A DNA stretch of 64,000 nt, taken from the NCBI RefSeq assembly GCF_014656295.1, contig NZ_BNCD01000001.1, forward strand, positions 558,001 to 622,000, in the 5' to 3' direction. Of the stretch, positions 7,432-15,769 are shown piece after piece (the first letter of the stretch is position 1; every line of letters begins with the position of its first letter). Origin of the DNA: Streptomyces sulfonofaciens. GTDB lineage: Bacteria; Actinomycetota; Actinomycetes; Streptomycetales; Streptomycetaceae. The position numbers and the translations under genes are program-made. Under the pieces are notes generated by a model, which saw only the letters and a program-made list of their open reading frames with translations, was not told the DNA's origin and did no database searches.

Positions 7432-8499
7432 ATGACCGCGTATGCGTACGAGCCCGAGGGTGAGGCGGGTGCCGTGGCCGACGGGGGCGGAGCCCCCGGG
7501 GCCGGTCCCGCTGTCCGGCAGGCCGGGCATGCCGGTGCGGCGGGGCGGGGATCGGTCTTCGACGCCGTCGTGCTGGCCGGCGGTGCCGCCCGGCGGCTCG
7601 GCGGTGCCGACAAACCGGGTGTGAGCGTGGGCGGCAGATCGCTGCTCGACCGGGTGCTCGCCGCCTGTGCGGCGGCGGGTACCACGGTGGTCGTCGGGGG
7701 TCGCAGGCCTACCTCCCGGCCGGTGGTGTGGGCCCTTGAGGAGCCCCGGGGAGGCGGGCCGCTCGCGGCACTCCACGCCGGTCTGCGCCGGACCACGGCC
7801 GAGCGCGTGGTCGTACTCTCCGCCGATCTGCCGTTCCTCGCCGAGCAGACGGTGCGCGGTCTGCTGGCGGCACTCGGCGCCCCGGGGCAGGACGCCCGCC
7901 CGGATACCCCCGAAAGGGACGTCGGCTCGGACACTCCCGGGCAGGACGCCGGCTCGGGCACCTCCGGTGCCCACCCGGTGCACGGCCCCGAGGGCGCGGT
8001 GCTCGTCGACGCCGAGGGGCGCGAGCAGCCGCTGGTCGGCGCCTACCTGAGCGAGCCGCTGCAACGGGAGATCGCGCTGCTCGCGGCCGAGCACGGCGGA
8101 CTGGCGGGACTGCCGCTGCGGCTGCTCACCGCGGAACTCACCCTCACCCGAATGTCCGACCCTGTCGCGTCCTTCGACTGCGACACCTGGGACGACATTG
8201 CCACCGCGCGATCACGGATCAGGGAGCATGGGCACGTGCTGGATGAATGGATGACCGCAGTCAAGGACGAGCTGGGCCTCGATCTCGACGTCGACACCGG
8301 CGTCCTGCTCGACCTCACACGCGATGTGGCGCACGGTGTCGCCAGGCCGGCGGCGCCGCTGACGTCCTTTCTCGTCGGCTACGCCGCCGCGCAGAACGGC
8401 GGCGGCCGGGAGGCCGTGGCCGAGGCGGCCCGCAAGGCGGCGGCGCTCGCCGCCCGCTGGGAGGCCGAGGACCGGCCCGGGAAACCGGACGCGGGATGA
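7432..8499 (+). CDS. mobA: Molybdenum cofactor guanylyltransferase-like protein fused to DUF6457
   Basis: A 355-aa NTP transferase. After a ~40-residue low-complexity leader, the nucleotide-binding signature VVLAGGAARRLGGADKPG appears at about 45-62, followed by GPLAALHAGL and the metal-binding SADLPF. These are hallmarks of MobA, which attaches GMP to molybdopterin. A Gly/Asp/Ser-rich insert lies near residues 145-185. From ~270 (VLDEWMTAVKDELGLD...) a helical tail matches the DUF6457 type found alone or fused in actinomycetes; its role is unknown to me. The stop overlaps moeA by ATGA, supporting a joint cofactor role. Confidence 0.85.
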   Translation: MTAYAYEPEGEAGAVADGGGAPGAGPAVRQAGHAGAAGRGSVFDAVVLAGGAARRLGGADKPGVSVGGRSLLDRVLAACAAAGTTVVVGGRRPTSRPVVWALEEPRGGGPLAALHAGLRRTTAERVVVLSADLPFLAEQTVRGLLAALGAPGQDARPDTPERDVGSDTPGQDAGSGTSGAHPVHGPEGAVLVDAEGREQPLVGAYLSEPLQREIALLAAEHGGLAGLPLRLLTAELTLTRMSDPVASFDCDTWDDIATARSRIREHGHVLDEWMTAVKDELGLDLDVDTGVLLDLTRDVAHGVARPAAPLTSFLVGYAAAQNGGGREAVAEAARKAAALAARWEAEDRPGKPDAG

Positions 8500-10082
8500 C
8501 CGGCCGCCCCACCCACCAGGGCCCGCAAGGCCGGCCGGCCGCGCCGGGACCCGCGGCCGACCGGGCGCAGGGCGCCGCCCCCGGGCACACCACCGGCCCG
8601 GGGCACCCGGGCACCGCGGGCCGTGCGACCGCGCCCGGGCGCCCGGCCGACCCCGGAGGCCGCCAGGCCGCCCCCCAAGGACTCCACCCGGCAGATCACA
8701 GCCACCCACACCACCACGCATCCACCCCCTGGCCCGAGGCCCGTGCCATCGCGGCGCGGGCCGGCGCGGCCCAGCGCGCTGCGCAAGGGCGCCAGGGGCG
8801 GACCGCAAGGGGCCGGGAATCCCCCGACACTCCCTGGACGCCGCTGGACGAGGCGCTGGGCCTGGTGACGGCGGCTCCCCTCATCGCGCTCACCGACCTG
8901 CCGTCGTTCGACAGTTCCGCCATGGACGGCTGGGCGGTCGTGGGTCCGGGGCCGTGGCTCATCCAGGGTGAGGGTGAGGGTGAGGGCGGGGGCGAAAGGT
9001 CCGGTGCGCCCGCGTCCGACCGGATCCCCCGCGGTCTCCTCGCCGGCCATGACAGCCCCGAACTCATCGGTGACGGCCAGGCCGTCCATATCGCCACTGG
9101 TGCACGTATCCCGCACGACGCCACCGCCGTCATCCGCAGCGAGCACGCCCACACCGACCACCGGGGCCGGCTCTATGCGACCCGCGAGGTGGTGCACGGG
9201 CAGGACATCCGCCCGCGCGGCCAGGAGTGCCGCAAGGGCGACCGGCTGCTGCCGAGCGGGGTCGTGATCACCCCGGCCGTGCTCGGACTCGCCGCGGCCG
9301 CCGGATACGACGAGCTGCCGACGGTGCCACGTCCGCGTGCCGAGGTGCTCATCCTGGGCGATGAGCTGCTGACCGCCGGATTGCCGCACGACGGGCTGAT
9401 CCGCGACGCGCTCGGCCCGATGCTGGCTCCCTGGCTGCGCGCCCTCGGCGTCGAGGTCACCGCGGTCCGCAGGCTGGGCGACGACGCACGGGCGCTGCAC
9501 AGGGCCGTGACCGGGTCCACCGCGGACATGCTCGTCACCACGGGCGGTACGGCCGCCGGGCCGGTGGACCACGTGCACCCGACGCTGCACCGGATCGGCG
9601 CCGACCTCCTCGTGGACGGTGTCGCCGTGCGCCCCGGCCATCCCATGTTGCTGGCCCGCACCAAGGAGCACCAGCACCTGGTCGGCCTGCCCGGGAATCC
9701 GCTCGCCGCCGTCTCCGGCCTGCTCACCCTCGCCGAGCCCCTGGCCCGTGCGCTGAGGGGACTCGGCGTTCCGGGCCTCGCGGTCCCCGCCGTCCCGCAG
9801 TCCTCCTCGTCCTCCTCGTCCTCCGTGCCAGGGACGCGGGGCCGCACGGCGGTGGTCGGCGACGGCGTCCAGGGGCATCCGCGGGACACCCGGCTGGTTC
9901 CCGTCGCCCTCAGTGGCGGCGATGCCCTTCCGCTGCACTACAACGGCCCCGCGATGCTCCGGGGTGTCGCCGAGGCGGATGCGCTGGCCGTGGTGCCGCC
10001 CGGGGGTGCCCAGGCCGGAGAGGTGCTGGACATCCTGGACCTGCCGTGGGCCCGGGGCGGTGGCGGGAGCGGGGCGAGCTGA
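8496..10082 (+). CDS. moeA: Molybdopterin molybdotransferase MoeA
   Basis: A 528-aa protein; MoeA inserts molybdate into adenylated molybdopterin. Family signatures are SSAMDGWAV, GARIPHDATAVIRSE, GDELL, the phosphate-binding stretch VTTGGTAAGPVDHV and LPGNPLAAVSGLL. The usual length is about 400 aa. The excess comes from a ~110-residue N-terminal Gly/Ala/Pro/His-rich leader, a GAGGGT microsatellite insert (EGEGEGGGE, around 8968-8995) and a poly-Ser run (around 9800-9825). The true start could be further in, but ATG 8496 overlaps the mobA stop as ATGA. The enzyme would serve the Moco oxidoreductase encoded at 61821. Confidence 0.9.
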   Translation: MTGRPTHQGPQGRPAAPGPAADRAQGAAPGHTTGPGHPGTAGRATAPGRPADPGGRQAAPQGLHPADHSHPHHHASTPWPEARAIAARAGAAQRAAQGRQGRTARGRESPDTPWTPLDEALGLVTAAPLIALTDLPSFDSSAMDGWAVVGPGPWLIQGEGEGEGGGERSGAPASDRIPRGLLAGHDSPELIGDGQAVHIATGARIPHDATAVIRSEHAHTDHRGRLYATREVVHGQDIRPRGQECRKGDRLLPSGVVITPAVLGLAAAAGYDELPTVPRPRAEVLILGDELLTAGLPHDGLIRDALGPMLAPWLRALGVEVTAVRRLGDDARALHRAVTGSTADMLVTTGGTAAGPVDHVHPTLHRIGADLLVDGVAVRPGHPMLLARTKEHQHLVGLPGNPLAAVSGLLTLAEPLARALRGLGVPGLAVPAVPQSSSSSSSSVPGTRGRTAVVGDGVQGHPRDTRLVPVALSGGDALPLHYNGPAMLRGVAEADALAVVPPGGAQAGEVLDILDLPWARGGGGSGAS

Positions 10083-10120
10083 CGGGTGCCCGGGGGTGCC
10101 CGCGGGTGTAGCGGCCGGGA

Positions 10121-10136
10121 TGTTTCACGTGAAACT
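10121..10136. promoter_or_regulatory. parS centromere site
   Basis: TGTTTCACGTGAAACT matches the bacterial parS consensus TGTTTCACGTGAAACA at 15 of 16 positions and contains the exact 14-bp palindrome GTTTCACGTGAAAC. It lies in the gap between the convergent moeA and channel genes, where it disrupts no coding sequence. Streptomyces chromosomes carry many parS sites around oriC, to which ParB binds to build segregation complexes. I found no second site of this quality in the window. Confidence 0.92.
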
Positions 10137-10230
10137 GTCAAGCACCCGCGCCGGGCTCCAGCGACTCTCGCACCCGGAGGAGTCTCCCTGCCCGTCGACC
10201 GATCGGGCGTGAGCCCTCTGAAAATCGGGT

Positions 10231-10253
10231 GTGACCCCTCTGAAAGGGGACAC
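10231..10253. terminator. Hairpin between convergent moeA and K+ channel gene
   Basis: GTGACCCCT pairs with AGGGGACAC except for one A-A mismatch, with a 5-nt loop. It sits three bases beyond the channel stop. The 10-mer CCCTCTGAAA is repeated directly at 10214-10223 and 10236-10245. Confidence 0.55.
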
Positions 10254-10255
10254 GC

Positions 10256-11359
10256 TCAGCCACGGAACGACGACCTCCTGATGGCGATCACCCGGTCCCC
10301 CGCTTGGAGCTGCGCGGCCTCGGGATGGGTGTAGTCCAGTACCTGCTTCCGGCGCACCACGGCCACCACCAGATCGGAGCAGCCGCGGGGAGACTGCCCG
10401 ACCTCCTCCTTGGTCACCGGTCGCTCGACCATCTCCAGTCTGCTGCCGTTGGCCATCAGGGATTCCAGGGTGCTGGCGGCATGGGAACTGGTCATGGAGA
10501 CGCCCAGCAGCCGGCCCGCCGAACTGGAGCTGGTGATGACGGTGGTGGCGCCGCTCTGTTTGAGCAGGGGGACGTTCTCGTCCTCGCGGACCGCGGCCAC
10601 GATGGTCGCGCGCCTGTTGAGCTGACGGGCTGTGAGGGTGACCAGGGTGGCGGTGTCGTCGCGCTGAGGAGCGATGATCACCTGGGCGGCGCTCGGCAGC
10701 TCTGCCTTGCGGAGGGTGTCGGTGCGGCTGGCGTCCCCGAGGACGGAGACGAGGCCATCGCTGCCGGCGGCCTCGACCGCCTTGCGCTGGGCGTCGACGA
10801 CGACGATCCGGTCCTTGGCGACCCCCTGGCCGAGCAGTGTCTCCACGGCATGCCGTCCCTTGGTCCCGTAGCCCACCACCACGACGTGGTCACGCGTCCG
10901 GGAGCGCCAGCGGTGCACACGTACCTGCTGGCGGGTGCGCTCGGTGAGCACCTCCAGGGTGGTGCCGACCAGGATGATCAGGAAGAGCACGCGCAGCGGC
11001 GTGATGACGAGGATGTTGGTGAGACGGGCTGAGTCGCTGACGGGGGTGATGTCGCCGTAGCCGGTGGTGGAGAGGGTGACGGTCGAGTAGTAGGCGGCGT
11101 CCAGCAGGTCGACCGCGCCATCCGAGTTGTCCTGGTAGCCCGCGCGGTCGACCCAGACGAGGAACGTGGTGAGGGCCAGCAGCAACAGGGCCATGGCCAG
11201 CCGCCGCAGTACCTGCTGGAGGGGTGCGGTGCCCTCGATCGGTATGGTGATCGAACGTCCGGCCTCGGCGTCATGGGCTTCCGAACGCGAGCGGTACCAG
11301 AGGGATCGCACGATCGAGAGCCTGCCTGCCTTGGGCGATGATCGGTCGCCGTCCCTCAT
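10256..11359 (-). CDS. TrkA-type potassium channel with RCK domain
   Basis: A 367-aa two-TM ion channel with a cytoplasmic RCK module. The first TM is near residues 53-70 (LAMALLLLALTTFLVWVD). The pore loop carries the K+ selectivity filter TTGYGD at 98-103, and the second TM is near 115-135 (VLFLIILVGTTLEVL). The RCK/TrkA-N Rossmann domain starts near 155 (DHVVVVGYGTKGRHAV) and a TrkA-C-like domain ends the protein. ATG 11359 has GGGGAG 6 nt upstream. The cytoplasmic half is about 55% identical by eye to the soluble RCK protein encoded at 13388-14119. Gating ligand is unknown, probably NAD(H) or an ion. Confidence 0.9.
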   Translation of the reverse strand: MRDGDRSSPKAGRLSIVRSLWYRSRSEAHDAEAGRSITIPIEGTAPLQQVLRRLAMALLLLALTTFLVWVDRAGYQDNSDGAVDLLDAAYYSTVTLSTTGYGDITPVSDSARLTNILVITPLRVLFLIILVGTTLEVLTERTRQQVRVHRWRSRTRDHVVVVGYGTKGRHAVETLLGQGVAKDRIVVVDAQRKAVEAAGSDGLVSVLGDASRTDTLRKAELPSAAQVIIAPQRDDTATLVTLTARQLNRRATIVAAVREDENVPLLKQSGATTVITSSSSAGRLLGVSMTSSHAASTLESLMANGSRLEMVERPVTKEEVGQSPRGCSDLVVAVVRRKQVLDYTHPEAAQLQAGDRVIAIRRSSFRG

Positions 11360-11762
11360 CGCTCACTCCCCGCGGCGGTGATCCAGTCAGTCAGCACGGT
11401 GACCATGGTTGCGGAAGAAGCACGGGCGGGGAAGGACGTGCAAGCCGCTCGAATCGCCCGGGTCGTGCGGGGCCACTCACGTCACTCACGTCACGCACCT
11501 GCTGTCCACGTCACACACGTACCGCTCATGCCGGGAACACCCGACGGCGGGGGCATCCGACGGTGGGGCATCCGACGGTGGGGACACTCGGGGTCGGGAG
11601 GCTTCAAGTCGGTGACGCCCCATGTCGGTGACGCCCCATGACGGGGATGCCCATGACGGTGGAACCTCACATCGGTCACGTGCTGCGCCTCGGTCACGGC
11701 ACGAGGGCACGCGCGATGCGTCGGTCGGGGGCCGGGTCGCGTGTCGTGCGGGGCGCGGTGGT
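11360..11762. other. Gap with short direct repeats, no gene seen
   Basis: No convincing coding sequence. The segment has simple direct repeats: CACGTCAC-like octamers around 11480-11515, GACGGTGGGGCATCC-type repeats around 11552-11590, and two copies of GGTGACGCCCCATG at about 11611-11641. It separates the channel promoter from the Nep1-like gene terminator. Confidence 0.5.
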
Positions 11763-11793
11763 GTGGCCCTCCGCTTCTCCGGCGGAGGGCCAC
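11763..11793. terminator. Perfect 12-bp hairpin after the Nep1-like gene
   Basis: GTGGCCCTCCGC pairs perfectly with GCGGAGGGCCAC across a 7-nt loop, about 30 bp beyond the stop of the minus-strand gene ending at 11823. It has no U-tract. Confidence 0.8.
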
Positions 11794-11822
11794 TTCTTCG
11801 GCACAGGTTCGCAGCGCAGAAC

Positions 11823-12644
11823 TCAGGCGTTGGGGTCGAACGGTATTCCGTCGGGCTTGGAGTTGGCCAGCGCCGAGTTGAAGGTGCTGTCGGTTATTTT
11901 GATGGTGGCCTCACCGAAATCGGCGGTCATGAGTTTGTCGCGAAGACCTGCCGGGTAGCCTTCCCAACCCACGAGGCGCGGGTAGAACCAGCCGCCGGTG
12001 GCGTTCTCCGGCGGTTCGTCGTTGTCGTTGGCGAAGCGGAAGTCGTGCGTCGAAACGCCGTCCTTGTGGTAAACGATCTTCGGGTGTGTGCCGTCGAAGC
12101 GCACGGACGAACTGGCCGACACCTGGTAGCCGGAGTGCTGTGACACCGAGACGTACTGGACCTGGTTGTTGTTGATCCACACCACGACGTGCTCCCAGTC
12201 GTGGGTGTGCCCGATGGCCGCCGGGCCCAGCGTGGCCTGGTCCTTCTCGAAGTAGCTGGCGTACACCACCGCGCACCAGCCGTTGTTGCACTTCTCGCGC
12301 GAGTAGGTGTTGGCGGCGTCCAACTGGGCCTGGTCGTGGCAGTGGCCGTTGACGTCCCCGCCGAGCTTCAGGCCCGGGTTGAGCGTGCCGTCCGCGCCGA
12401 TGGCGGCCGTGGCGTAGCAGCCGTCGCCGTCGTAGTCGTAGGCGGGTGAGAAGGTCTGCTCCAGGCCGTCGGCGTTCTGCGGCAGAGGCTGGAGTACGTC
12501 CGCGTGGGCCTGCGCGGGCAGGGCCACCACCAGGGCCGCGGCACCGAGGGCGCTCGCGAGCGCGGTCCGCCGGAGTCTCCCGTGCCGCCTGGGACGGGCC
12601 GCCGTTTCCCCGGGATTGGTCGTCGATGACATCAGGCTGCGCAC
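11823..12644 (-). CDS. Secreted Nep1-like protein (NPP1 family)
   Basis: A 273-aa protein of the NPP1/Nep1-like family; cytolytic members act on plant membrane sphingolipids. A twin-arginine-like/basic N terminus (RPRRHGRLRR) precedes a hydrophobic core and an AQAHA-type cleavage site near residue 47, so export is likely. The family heptapeptide GHRHDWE appears as GHTHDWE at about 142-148, followed by HVVVW. GTG 12644 is preferred because AGGAG lies 5 nt upstream; an ATG at 12632 is too far from it. The gene stands alone between two channel-related genes, with a relatively AT-rich upstream region. Whether it is toxic is unknown: the Arg-to-Thr change sits in the catalytic-like motif. Confidence 0.88.
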   Translation of the reverse strand: MRSLMSSTTNPGETAARPRRHGRLRRTALASALGAAALVVALPAQAHADVLQPLPQNADGLEQTFSPAYDYDGDGCYATAAIGADGTLNPGLKLGGDVNGHCHDQAQLDAANTYSREKCNNGWCAVVYASYFEKDQATLGPAAIGHTHDWEHVVVWINNNQVQYVSVSQHSGYQVSASSSVRFDGTHPKIVYHKDGVSTHDFRFANDNDEPPENATGGWFYPRLVGWEGYPAGLRDKLMTADFGEATIKITDSTFNSALANSKPDGIPFDPNA

Positions 12645-13387
12645 ACCAGCTCCTCAGCAACAAATATGGCGCGCGGGTTTTGTGTGAATTCCTTGCGCCG
12701 GGTCCGTGGTTCCTGTGCGGTGGAAGATCCCATTTGTGTCGAAGGCCCGTAGGCACACGTCTTCGGTGTGGGATTTATCCGGGTGATGCGGCATCAAATT
12801 AGCCCGGCGCCCGGCGTGATGCAAGGAAATGGGCGGCTCGAATAACGTCCGCAAAAGGCATTCCGGGATATACCGTGAGATCCCCGGGGCGGGAAAGCGG
12901 GGTAATCAAACAATGCTGCAAAACTATCTGAACGGAAGAGGGAGCGGCCTTTGCGCCGGGTTCCGGTCCGGCGGTGGTGGCGCCGTGCGGCTGGAAGGGC
13001 GACCGATGTGGAGAGCCCGGGGAAGGTGTGGGTGGAACCTGTGGGCCCTGTGGACGCGGTCGACATGTTCGGCAGGGTGGACACGTTCGACGCGGTCGAC
13101 ATGTTCGGCACGGTGGGCAAAGGCGGCTGCGGGGGTTCGGCGGGCCGGTTCGGGGCGGACGCGTCTGCCGGACCGTGAGCGGTTCGGGTCGGACGCGTCT
13201 GCGAGGCTGGTCCGGGGCGGACGCGTCTGCGAGGCCGGTTCGGGTCGGGGCCGGCTGCCGGGTCGGCCCGTACCCGTCCGCGGGACCGGATCCGGCTCCT
13301 GGATTTCCGGGGCTTTGCGGTGGGCACGTTGCACAGGGCCCGGTCCGCGTACCGTGGCCACTTCCGTCACACCGCTGGAGGCACCCC
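12645..13387. other. Gap with AT-richer promoter region and tandem repeats
   Basis: Bases ~12650-12930 are clearly less GC-rich than the surroundings and probably hold the promoter of the Nep1-like gene. From ~12950 to 13360 the sequence is repeat-rich and non-conserved in appearance: CGGTCGACATGTTCGGCA occurs twice (about 13057 and 13098), and GGACGCGTCTGC-containing units recur at about 13157, 13190 and 13220. This occupies the place where the membrane half of the downstream channel gene would be expected. Confidence 0.6.
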
Positions 13388-14119
13388 GTGCGTGACCACA
13401 CCGTCGTTGTCGGCTTCGGCACCAAGGGCCGCTCGGCGATCCAGACCGTGTGCGCGACCGGTCTGAGGAGCAAGCAGGTGGTGGTCGTCGACCCGAGCGG
13501 CCGGGCGGTCGACGCGGCCGTGGCCGACGGGTACACGGGCGTCGTCGGCGACGCCACCAGGAGCGACGTGCTGCTGCGGGCCGAGGCGCAGCGGGCCCGG
13601 CAGATCATCATCGCCACCCAGCGCGACGACACCGCCGTCCTGGTCGCCCTGACGGCCCGCCAGCTCAACGGCGAGGCGAAGATCGTGGCGGCGGTGCGCG
13701 AGGAGGAGAACGCACCGCTGCTGCGGCAGTCCGGCGCCGATGCCGTGGTCGTCAGCGCGGGCGCGGCCGGGCGCCTGCTCGGCCTCTCGGTCCTCAGCCC
13801 CAGCGCCGCAATGGTCATGGAGGACCTCATCCAGCAGGGCAGCGGGCTCGACCTCGTCGAACGGCCGGTGGTGAAGGCCGAGGTGGGCCGAGGCGTACGG
13901 GAGACCGAGGACCTGGTGGTGAGCGTGATACGCGGTCACCGGGTGCTGGGGTTCGACGATCCGGCGGTCGGCACGCTCCAGTTGACGGACCGCCTGATCA
14001 CGGTCGTCCGTGCCGACCCCGCGACGGCGACGGCTCCGGCCGCCCGGAACGTGCCGGAGGCCCAGCCATGCCGGGCCCCCGACGCCGCGCAGGACGGAAG
14101 GGGGCCGGCGGAACGGTAG
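13388..14119 (+). CDS. Soluble RCK/TrkA-N protein, channel lacking its membrane half
   Basis: A 243-aa protein with only the cytoplasmic part of a TrkA-type channel: the NAD-binding loop VVVGFGTKGRS near residues 7-17, then RCK core segments TQRDDTAVLVALTARQLN and AAVREEENAPLLRQSGAD, and a TrkA-C-like end. GTG 13388 has GGAGG at 13377-13381, spacing 6. However, the in-frame codons just upstream read HRWRHP, matching the linker HRWR found before RDHVVVVG in the full-length paralogue. Homology therefore extends past the start and stops abruptly, so the gene looks like a channel that lost its pore. It may still be expressed as a free regulatory subunit, or be a relic. Confidence 0.75.
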   Translation: MRDHTVVVGFGTKGRSAIQTVCATGLRSKQVVVVDPSGRAVDAAVADGYTGVVGDATRSDVLLRAEAQRARQIIIATQRDDTAVLVALTARQLNGEAKIVAAVREEENAPLLRQSGADAVVVSAGAAGRLLGLSVLSPSAAMVMEDLIQQGSGLDLVERPVVKAEVGRGVRETEDLVVSVIRGHRVLGFDDPAVGTLQLTDRLITVVRADPATATAPAARNVPEAQPCRAPDAAQDGRGPAER

Positions 14120-14190
14120 CCGCGCGACCCAGCGGCCGTCCGCCGCCCGCCCCCGGGCCCGCCGGCGCGCCCTGACCTGTCCGGCCCGGG

Positions 14191-14370
14191 GTCGGTCACC
14201 GGTTTTCGTTCGGTCCGGGGTCGGTTACCGGTTTTCGTTCGGTCCGGGGGCGGTCACCGGCTTCCGTTCGGTCCGGGGGCGGTCGCCGGCCTTCGTGCGG
14301 CTCGGGGGCGGTCACCGGCCTTCGTCCGGCTCGGGGCCGGTCGCCCGCCCTCGTCCGGCCCGCGGCCGGA
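14191..14370. repeat. 30-bp minisatellite, six units
   Basis: Six consecutive 30-bp units share the pattern GGTCACCGGNNTTCGTNCGG followed by YTCGGGGNC. The first two are nearly identical and later ones diverge. It lies between the RCK gene and the quinone oxidoreductase gene; the remaining gap 14120-14572 shows no gene. Confidence 0.88.
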
Positions 14371-14572
14371 CGCCGAACCTGCTCCGACCCCGGTCGGTTG
14401 CCCGCCCAGTCCGCCCCGGGCCGCTCAGCCGTCCTGTGCGGCCGCCCACCGCCCGGCGTGTGCGGGTGTCTCGTTGCGGCCGGGCGCAGGCCAAGGAGGG
14501 AGCGCACCACGAGCGCACCACCCGGCCCGTGCCCACGAGTACGCGGCAATCCCGGGGAGTACCGTCCACCCC

Positions 14573-15550
14573 ATGCATGCGATCACGATTCCTGAACCCG
14601 GAGGGCCTGACGCTCTGGTGTGGGCGGAGGTCCCCGATCCGGTGCCCGGTGAGGGCGAGGTCCTGGTGGAGGTGACGGCCAGTGCGGTCAACCGCGCCGA
14701 CATCCTCCAGCGCCAGGGCCACTACAACCCCCCGCCCGGCGCCTCGCCATACCCAGGTCTCGAATGCGCGGGCCGCATCGCCGCGCTGGGACCGGGGGTC
14801 ACCGGCTGGGCGGTCGGCGACGAGGTGTGCGCACTGCTCGCGGGCGGCGGGTACGCGGAGAAGGTCGCCGTCCCCCACGGGCAGTTGCTGCCGGTGCCCG
14901 AGGGCGCGGACCTGGTCCGGGCGGCGGCGCTGCCCGAGGTGACCTGCACGGTCTGGTCGAACGTCTTCATGGTCGCCCACCTGCGGCCGGGCGAGACCGT
15001 GCTGGTGCACGGCGGTTCCAGCGGTGTCGGCACCATGGCGATCCAGCTCGCCAAGGCGGTCGGCGCCAAGGTCGTGGTCACGGCGGGCAGCAAGGAGAAG
15101 CTGGACCGCTGCGCGGAACTCGGCGCCGACGTGCTGGTCAACTACCGCGACCAGGACTTCGTGGCGGAGGTGCGCGACGCCACCGACGGGGCCGGCGCCG
15201 ACGTGATCCTCGACATCATGGGTGCGAAGTACCTGGAGCGCAACGTGAAGGCGCTCGCCGTCAACGGGCGGCTGGCGATCATCGGCCTCCAGGGCGGCGT
15301 CAAGGGCGAGCTGAACCTCGGCGCCCTGCTCAACAAGCGCGCCGCCGTCACCGCGACCTCACTGCGCGGGCGTCCGGTGGACGAGAAGGCGGCGATCGTG
15401 GCGGCGGTGCGCGAGCACGTCTGGCCGTTGATCGGCGGCGGACAGGTCCGGCCCGTCGTCGACCGCACCATGCCGATGAGTGAGGCGGCGGCCGCCCACC
15501 GGGTGGTGGAGGAGAGCGGCCACATCGGGAAGGTGGTGCTGGTGCGGTAG
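14573..15550 (+). CDS. NAD(P)H:quinone oxidoreductase, zinc-independent MDR family
   Basis: A 325-aa medium-chain dehydrogenase/reductase of the quinone oxidoreductase (PIG3-like) type, which reduces quinones with NADPH. The N-terminal GroES-like domain lacks the catalytic zinc ligands and contains NRADILQRQGHYNPPPG. The cofactor-binding domain begins near 140 with VLVHGGSSGVGTMAIQLAK, the family AxxGVG loop. The C-terminal GHIGKVVL is typical. Start ATG 14573 has GGGGAG about 14 nt upstream, so the initiation signal is weak, and a leaderless start cannot be excluded. Confidence 0.9.
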   Translation: MHAITIPEPGGPDALVWAEVPDPVPGEGEVLVEVTASAVNRADILQRQGHYNPPPGASPYPGLECAGRIAALGPGVTGWAVGDEVCALLAGGGYAEKVAVPHGQLLPVPEGADLVRAAALPEVTCTVWSNVFMVAHLRPGETVLVHGGSSGVGTMAIQLAKAVGAKVVVTAGSKEKLDRCAELGADVLVNYRDQDFVAEVRDATDGAGADVILDIMGAKYLERNVKALAVNGRLAIIGLQGGVKGELNLGALLNKRAAVTATSLRGRPVDEKAAIVAAVREHVWPLIGGGQVRPVVDRTMPMSEAAAAHRVVEESGHIGKVVLVR

Positions 15551-15769
15551 GGGCCGCCGCGCGCCGCCTCCCCCGGCGGCGCGGCGGGGCGCGAGGTTTC
15601 CTACGGCGGCCGGTGCCGAGGGCTGGGCGATGCGCCCGCCCCGGTACCGGCCGCCTTGGCCTGTCGCGGGCATGCGGGGCGGCCGGGCGGACAAGATGCC
15701 GGGATTATTGCGCTATGTAACGCTTAGTGGCGTACATCTTGACGGCTTCGCCCGGAGGGGGCACCCCAC

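Noticed and set aside
12974..13387. In-frame upstream extension of the RCK protein
   Set aside because: The extension is repeat-derived, Gly/Arg-rich sequence without TM helices or similarity, except the last few codons (HRWR).
14191..14370. 30-bp repeats as a CRISPR array
   Set aside because: Units are directly adjacent with no spacers and no cas genes nearby.
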